Assembly: GCA_041940305.1 (NCBI GenBank)
Contig: JBGTSJ010000041.1
Location: 1-27,912, forward strand
Length of the DNA stretch: 27,912 bases
Origin: JBGTSJ01 sp041940305
Lineage (GTDB): Bacteria > Planctomycetota > Planctomycetia > Planctomycetales > Planctomycetaceae
Reading direction: 5' to 3'
Shown here piece after piece: positions 23,910-27,912 of the stretch (its first letter is position 1; every line of letters begins with the position of its first letter). A program made the translations under genes and the position numbers. The notes under the pieces are model-generated. The model was not told the DNA's origin. It did not search any database and saw only the letters and a program-made list of their open reading frames with translations.

Positions 23910-24831
23910 GGGCCATCTCTCCTGCGTGATAGCTCGACCGCACAAATGGTCCACTGGCGACCAGCGAATAACCCAGGCGGCGGCAGTGCTCGCCGATCTC
24001 CTCAAACTCCTCCGGAGGCACATACCGCTCCACCGGCAGGTGCTGCGGTGTCGGCTGCAAATACTGCCCGATCGTCAGCATGTCCACGCCGATACGGCGC
24101 AGGTCAGCGGCGACGTCGAGAACCTCTTCCTGCGTTTCGCCCAGACCCAGCATCAGTCCGCTCTTCGTCGGGATCTCCGGCGCTTCGTCTTTCACCTGCG
24201 CGAGGAGGTCCAGCGTGCGCTGGTACTCGGCGTTGCGGCGGACGCGGTCGTACAGGCGCGGAACCGTCTCCGTGTTGTGATTGAACACGTCGGGACGGGC
24301 TGCGACAACGCGCGACACGGCCGAGCGGTTGCCGCGGAAGTCGGACGTGAGCACTTCCACCGCCGCGCCGGTTTTCTCGCGGACGGCCAGCACGCAGCGA
24401 TAGAAGTGCTCGGCTCCGCCGTCCGGCAGGTCATCACGGGTCACACAGGTGATGACGACGTGCGCCAGTCCCAGCCGCGCGGCCGCTTCAGCCACACGAT
24501 CGGGCTCATCCGCTTCGAGCGGCTCGGTCTTGCCTTTGGGAACCGAACAGAACCCGCAGGGGCGGGTGCAGACGTTGCCCAGGATCATGAATGTCGCCGT
24601 CCGCTGCGACCAGCATTCCGTGCGGTTGGGGCACTTGGCGCTCTCGCAGACAGTCTCCAGCCGCAGGTCGTCAATCACGCCGCGCGTGAAGCCCATCTCG
24701 GCCGAGGGGAGCGGACGCTTCAGCCACTTCGGCAGGCGGCGCACCGCGGCGCGCGGTGCATCGCCGCGGCTGCTTTCGCTCCGGTCGGCCAGGGCCGTTC
24801 CCGCATCGCTGACGATCGGCAGATCAAACAT
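23890..24831 (-). CDS. lipA: lipoyl synthase LipA (radical SAM)
   Basis: A 313-residue enzyme that inserts two sulfurs into protein-bound octanoyl groups to make lipoyl groups. Both iron-sulfur clusters are complete: the auxiliary cluster in C-E-S-A-K-C-P-N-R-T-E-C (Cys 62, 67, 73) and the radical SAM cluster in C-T-R-P-C-G-F-C (Cys 88, 92, 95). Near the C-terminus R-S-S-Y-H-A carries the conserved Ser that ligates the auxiliary cluster. Other family segments are P-K-W-L-K, F-N-H-N-T-E-T-V and G-L-M-L-G-L-G-E. ATG 24831 has AAGGTG seven bases upstream and overlaps the end of the lipB-like gene by eight bases. Unlike its two operon partners it shows no loss of key residues. Confidence 0.96.
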   Translation of the reverse strand: MFDLPIVSDAGTALADRSESSRGDAPRAAVRRLPKWLKRPLPSAEMGFTRGVIDDLRLETVCESAKCPNRTECWSQRTATFMILGNVCTRPCGFCSVPKGKTEPLEADEPDRVAEAAARLGLAHVVITCVTRDDLPDGGAEHFYRCVLAVREKTGAAVEVLTSDFRGNRSAVSRVVAARPDVFNHNTETVPRLYDRVRRNAEYQRTLDLLAQVKDEAPEIPTKSGLMLGLGETQEEVLDVAADLRRIGVDMLTIGQYLQPTPQHLPVERYVPPEEFEEIGEHCRRLGYSLVASGPFVRSSYHAGEMARVLGRE

Positions 24832-25570
24832 GCAGCAGCACCTTGCGGGTTGTCCGCTTAAGCAACGGATGGCCAGTGTAGACGTGGTGCCGCTCATAGC
24901 CGAACTGCTCGACGATGTGGCGGATCGCGCTTTCACGAACGGCCGACATGGAAGCTCGGCGGACTCGCTGAGCCTGCAGCGACGTCGAACGCTCGCCAGA
25001 CGAATTCGTGCGGATCAGCTGGAGCAGGCTCGGCTCGGGATTCACATTCAGGTGCATCCCGTGCGATGACACCCACGACGATACGGACGCTCCGAAATAG
25101 GCAATCTGCCCCGCGCGGCTCCACAGCCCCGGTTCATCCGGACGGCTGCGCGCCGGGACGCGAAGGTCGCGGCAGACGGCGATCAGGGCGTTTTCAAACC
25201 GCCGGCGATACTCGTGCAGGCCGACTCCCAGCCGATCCAGCGGCAGCACCGGATAGACGGCAAGCTGGCCGGGCGCATGCACGAACGTGCCGCCGCCGCG
25301 CGTGATCCATCGGACATCGATGCCGATCGACTTTAGGTCGGCTTCATCGGCCAGGACGTCGGCGATGCTCGCCTCTCGGCCGAGCGTGATCACCGGGGGA
25401 TGCTCGCAGAGGAGCAGCACCCCTTGAGCATCTTCGCGGCCGGAAACCTCAAAGACCAGCCGCTCCTGCAACGCCAGTGCGGCGTCGAAATCCAGCAGGC
25501 CCAACAGGTGCACCTCCAGCGCCGCGGCGCTCGCCGCGCTGTCACGTCGAACTGTCGACGATTGCGCCAT
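24824..25570 (-). CDS. LipB-like octanoyltransferase homologue lacking the Lys/Cys dyad
   Basis: A 248-residue protein of the LipB/LplA (BPL) fold. Family features are E-H-P-P-V-I-T-L-G-R (56-65), R-G-G-G-T-F-V-H-A-P-G-Q-L (91-103) and S-H-G-M-H-L-N-V (169-176), so the acyl-binding pocket is preserved. The catalytic dyad of LipB is not. The Lys in the K-I-A-x-x-G motif is Gln155 (G-Q-I-A-Y-F-G), and the Cys of the P-C-G motif falls in I-R-T-N-S-S-G-E (186-193), with no Cys nearby. The only cysteines are 55 and 133. It heads the lipB-lipA-lipoyl-like operon, behind a strong promoter and a GC-rich hairpin that contains its ribosome-binding site. It may be inactive, use other chemistry, or act as an octanoyl/lipoyl-binding protein. 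Confidence 0.82.
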   Translation of the reverse strand: MAQSSTVRRDSAASAAALEVHLLGLLDFDAALALQERLVFEVSGREDAQGVLLLCEHPPVITLGREASIADVLADEADLKSIGIDVRWITRGGGTFVHAPGQLAVYPVLPLDRLGVGLHEYRRRFENALIAVCRDLRVPARSRPDEPGLWSRAGQIAYFGASVSSWVSSHGMHLNVNPEPSLLQLIRTNSSGERSTSLQAQRVRRASMSAVRESAIRHIVEQFGYERHHVYTGHPLLKRTTRKVLLHV

Positions 25571-25631
25571 GGGTGCGACTCCCCGCGAGGGGACGTCCCG
25601 ACATCCGGGAATGAGTTTGCGTCTGGCCGGT

Positions 25632-25645
25632 CATTGACATCAATG
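25632..25645. promoter_or_regulatory. palindrome CATTGA-CA-TCAATG in lipoate operon leader
   Basis: Perfect six-base inverted arms with a CA centre lie 22-35 bases downstream of the -10 box of the lipB-like promoter, that is just after the expected transcription start. The position suits a repressor operator. The core TTGACATCAA differs by one base from the palindrome at 19320-19331. Confidence 0.4.
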
Positions 25646-25667
25646 TTACCGATCCCTGTCGTGCCCG

Positions 25668-25696
25668 ATTTTACCAGCGGCGGAAGTGGCCGACAA
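25668..25696 (-). promoter_or_regulatory. sigma-70-type promoter of the lipoate operon
   Basis: On the minus strand TTGTCG (25696-25691), a 17-base spacer and TAAAAT (25673-25668) form a strong promoter. The predicted leader of about 90 bases carries the palindrome at 25632-25645. Just before the ATG it has a hairpin CCCC-TCGC-GGGG whose right arm includes the GGGGAG ribosome-binding site. Confidence 0.65.
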
Positions 25697-25795
25697 TCTG
25701 CGAACCGCCGCCCATCGCGACTGCGGAGATTTCGCCCCAGGCCCGCGGGCAGCGCTCCGCTGGGAGATCGCGCGCCGCGGCTCTACAGTGGGTCC

Positions 25796-26470
25796 ATGCG
25801 AATCTCCGTCATCATTCCCGCTCTGAATGAAGGCACGCAGATGGCCGACGCCATCCGCCGTACGCGGGAAGCCGGAGCGAGCGAGATCATCGTCGTCGAC
25901 GGGGGAAGCACCGACCGGACCCTCGCCGCGGCGGACGCTGCCGATCAGGTCATCTTGTCCCCCTCCGGCAGAGCGAGGCAGCAGAATGCCGGCGCGGCTG
26001 CGGCGACCGGAGACGTCCTGTCGTTTCTGCACGCCGATTGCCGGTTGCCGCTCGACGGACTCTCGGCCATCTCTGCAGCGCTCGACGACGACCGCTGCGT
26101 GGGAGGTTGCTTCCGGCAGGCGATCGCTGGGGACGGCCTCGGCTACCGCCTGCTGGAGACCGGCAACGCGTGGCGCGTACGCATGCTGGGCTGGGCATAT
26201 GGAGATCAGGGGATCTTCGTGCGACGCAGCGTCTTCGAGGAATTGGGCGGGTTTCCGGATGTGCCCCTGATGGAAGACCTGTACTTCATGAAGCGTCTGA
26301 AGCGCAAAGGCCGCCTGACACTGCTTCACGCCAGGCTGCAGGTCAGCCCCAGGCGCTGGCAGTCGCAGGGGATCGTGCGGCAGACGCTGCGCAACTGGCG
26401 TTACATCGCCTTCGCCCATTGTGGAGTTCCGCTGGACCGGCTGGCATCGAGCTACACGCACGTCCGGTAG
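25796..26470 (+). CDS. family 2 glycosyltransferase, TIGR04283 type
   Basis: A 224-residue GT-A fold enzyme. It begins M-R-I-S-V-I-I-P-A-L-N-E and continues I-I-V-V-D-G-G-S-T-D-R-T, S-G-R-A-R-Q-Q-N-A-G-A (about 60-70), then F-L-H-A-D-C-R-L-P with the metal-binding Asp, and G-D-Q-G-I-F-V-R-R ... F-P-D-V-P-L-M-E-D-L. The R-A-x-Q-x-N-x-G-A and L-M-E-D motifs are those of the TIGR04283 family, often linked to arsenosugar or related glycoside synthesis. The usual partners (ArsS, TIGR04282 protein) are not in the window, so the product is open. ATG 25796 was chosen at the start of the domain; upstream in-frame codons belong to the lipoate leader. It diverges from the lipoate operon. Confidence 0.88.
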   Translation: MRISVIIPALNEGTQMADAIRRTREAGASEIIVVDGGSTDRTLAAADAADQVILSPSGRARQQNAGAAAATGDVLSFLHADCRLPLDGLSAISAALDDDRCVGGCFRQAIAGDGLGYRLLETGNAWRVRMLGWAYGDQGIFVRRSVFEELGGFPDVPLMEDLYFMKRLKRKGRLTLLHARLQVSPRRWQSQGIVRQTLRNWRYIAFAHCGVPLDRLASSYTHVR

Positions 26471-26500
26471 AGCTGGCCAACTTCGGCGAAGAAAGTGAAT

Positions 26501-26585
26501 GCGCGCCAAGGCGCAGACTCGCAAAGACCTGCACTCGAAGATCCGCGCAGCAGAACTGAACTGGGCGTCTCTGCGCCTGGGCGCG
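26501..26585. repeat. imperfect inverted repeat GCGCCAAGGCGCAGA-type
   Basis: The left arm GCGCGCCAAGGCGCAGACTCGC (about 26501-26522) and right arm GTCTCTGCGCCTGGGCGCG (about 26566-26584) are inverted relatives. The left arm also contains the small palindrome GCGCCAAGGCGC. It fills much of the 159-base convergent gap between the glycosyltransferase and sucD. It may act as a two-way transcription barrier. Similar 'CGCCAAGGCGCAGAGACGC' segments are, from memory, common dispersed repeats in planctomycetes. Confidence 0.5.
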
Positions 26586-26629
26586 ATCCATTGAATTGGC
26601 CGTGACAGTCGCATTCCGCCCGACAGCAG

Positions 26630-27535
26630 CTACTTCCGCCTGGCAATCGCGCGCTGCACGGCAGCCCCCATGTCGGCGGGGCTGTCGGCGACTTCGACGC
26701 CGACGGCTTCGAGCGCCGCGACCTTCTCGGCAGCCGTACCGCTTCCCCCGGAGATGATGGCGCCGGCGTGTCCCATCCGTTTGCCGGGAGGGGCCGTCTT
26801 GCCGGCGATGAACGCGGCGACCGGCTTGGTGACGTGCTGCTTAATGAAGTCGGCCGCCAGGATCTCGGCGTTGCCGCCGATCTCGCCGATCAGCAGGATG
26901 GCGTCGGTGCCGGGATCGTCCTGGAACAGTTGCAGCAGGTCGATGTAAGTCGTGCCGATGATCGGATCGCCGCCGATGCCGATCGCGGTGGACTGCCCGA
27001 GACCGACATTCGAGAGTTGCCAGACGGCTTCATAGGTGAGCGTGCCGCTCTTGGAAATCAGGCCCACGTTGCCCGGCTTGTGAATGTAACCGGGCATGAT
27101 GCCGATCTTGGCGACGCCCGGAGTGATGATGCCCGGGCAGTTAGGGCCGATCAGCCGCGTCTGCGGGTTGTCGACGAGGATGTTCATCACCTTCGCCATA
27201 TCAAGGACGGGGACCCCCTCGGTGATCGCGACGATCAGCTCGCAGCCGGCGTCAGCGGCTTCGAGAATGGCGTCGGCACAGAATGGCGGCGGGACGAAGA
27301 TCATCGACGTGTTGGCGCCGGTCTTCTCGACGGCTTCGTGCACGGAGTCAAACACGGGGAAGCCGTCCACGGTTTCACCCCCTTTGCCGGGAGTTACACC
27401 GCCGACGAACACGTCCTCCGATCGGCCGCATTCATCGCGCGAGTACTCGCGGCACTTCTGTGCATGAAACAGCCCCACCTTGCCGGTGATGCCCTGAGTG
27501 ATGATGCGCGTGGAGGGGGAGACGAGGATGGACAT
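26630..27535 (-). CDS. sucD: succinyl-CoA synthetase alpha subunit SucD
   Basis: A 301-residue subunit of the TCA-cycle enzyme that makes ATP or GTP from succinyl-CoA. The N-terminal CoA-binding domain has Q-G-I-T-G-K-V-G-L-F-H and V-G-G-V-T-P-G-K-G-G. The ligase domain has L-I-G-P-N-C-P-G-I-I-T-P and G-I-G-G-D-P-I-I-G-T. The phosphorylated His is His256 in K-R-M-G-H-A-G-A-I-I-S. Between F-H and V-G-G-V there are about eight residues more than in E. coli SucD (charged stretch R-E-Y-S-R-D-E-C-G-R-S-E-D). No ribosome-binding site is visible before the ATG; a pyrimidine-rich repeat occupies that place on the mRNA. It follows sucC by 62 bases on the same strand. Confidence 0.96.
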   Translation of the reverse strand: MSILVSPSTRIITQGITGKVGLFHAQKCREYSRDECGRSEDVFVGGVTPGKGGETVDGFPVFDSVHEAVEKTGANTSMIFVPPPFCADAILEAADAGCELIVAITEGVPVLDMAKVMNILVDNPQTRLIGPNCPGIITPGVAKIGIMPGYIHKPGNVGLISKSGTLTYEAVWQLSNVGLGQSTAIGIGGDPIIGTTYIDLLQLFQDDPGTDAILLIGEIGGNAEILAADFIKQHVTKPVAAFIAGKTAPPGKRMGHAGAIISGGSGTAAEKVAALEAVGVEVADSPADMGAAVQRAIARRK

Positions 27536-27536
27536 G

Positions 27537-27566
27537 TCAGAGGCAGAGGTCAGAGGGCAGGGTCAG
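27537..27566. repeat. short degenerate tandem repeat upstream of sucD
   Basis: The plus strand reads as near-heptamer units CAGAGGC/AGAGGT/CAGAGGG/CAGGGT. On the sucD mRNA this becomes a C/U-rich run ending one base before the AUG. It replaces the position of a Shine-Dalgarno site in the 62-base sucC-sucD gap. Confidence 0.5.
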
Positions 27567-27597
27567 CCGAACTGCGGTGAATACAAACGAAACAGCT

Positions 27598-27912
<315 letters not shown>

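Noticed and set aside
23745..24861. Plus-strand open frames over lipA
   Set aside because: LipA on the minus strand has both complete iron-sulfur motifs; the plus-strand frames have no recognisable content.

Overview
The window is about 28 kb of GC-rich bacterial chromosome that looks planctomycetal. The main indicators are two DUF1559 pseudopilin-type proteins (13074-14048 and 18206-19216), a membrane-anchored formylglycine-generating-enzyme-type protein, a quinoprotein-like propeller with the W-P-M-F-R-G-D signature, futalosine-pathway menaquinone synthesis (mqnE), and many imperfect inverted intergenic repeats. This placement comes from gene content, not from a marker gene. I see no phage, transposase, CRISPR array or other mobile element.

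Layout. (1) 1-462: a minus-strand tRNA operon Thr(TGT)-Tyr(GTA)-Gly(TCC) with a recognisable promoter. The order is that of the tRNA genes ahead of tufB in E. coli. (2) 696-1202: an MGMT-family-like protein, convergent with (3) 1178-4594: the flagellar export-gate operon fliO-fliP-fliQ-fliR-flhB, in which FlhB stops right after its membrane domain. (4) 4814-5965: the FGE-like protein, divergent from (5) 6165-7663: mqnE and a DUF1805 gene. (6) 7787-12486: a VOC protein, an FHA-GAF-PP2C phosphatase, a uronate-isomerase-family hydrolase and a HEAT-repeat membrane protein. (7) 12490-19216: a possible lipoprotein with a DUF1559 pseudopilin, a two-gene unit (beta-propeller plus rifampin-phosphotransferase-like protein) and a second DUF1559 gene. 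(8) 19521-23292: a tightly overlapping three-gene unit of a 50-residue membrane protein, a kinase-like/methyltransferase protein and a membrane alkaline-phosphatase-superfamily protein. (9) 23631-25570: a lipB-like, lipA and lipoyl-domain-like operon with a good promoter. (10) 25796-26470: a TIGR04283-type glycosyltransferase. (11) 26630-27912: sucD and the 3' part of sucC.

The most interesting parts. In the lipoate operon only LipA looks catalytically complete. The LipB-like protein lacks both the Lys and the Cys of the octanoyltransferase dyad, and the small lipoyl-domain-like protein has Ala-Gly where the Asp-Lys modification site should be. The three-gene unit at 19521-23292 is held together by GTGA and ATGA overlaps, has no function I can name, and looks like a compact surface-polymer or membrane modification system. 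The pairing of a PQQ-like propeller with an ATP-grasp/phosphohistidine protein that has no PEP-binding barrel, and an FlhB without its autocleavage domain, also deserve a second look.

All family calls were made by eye from motifs and length; no database search was run.
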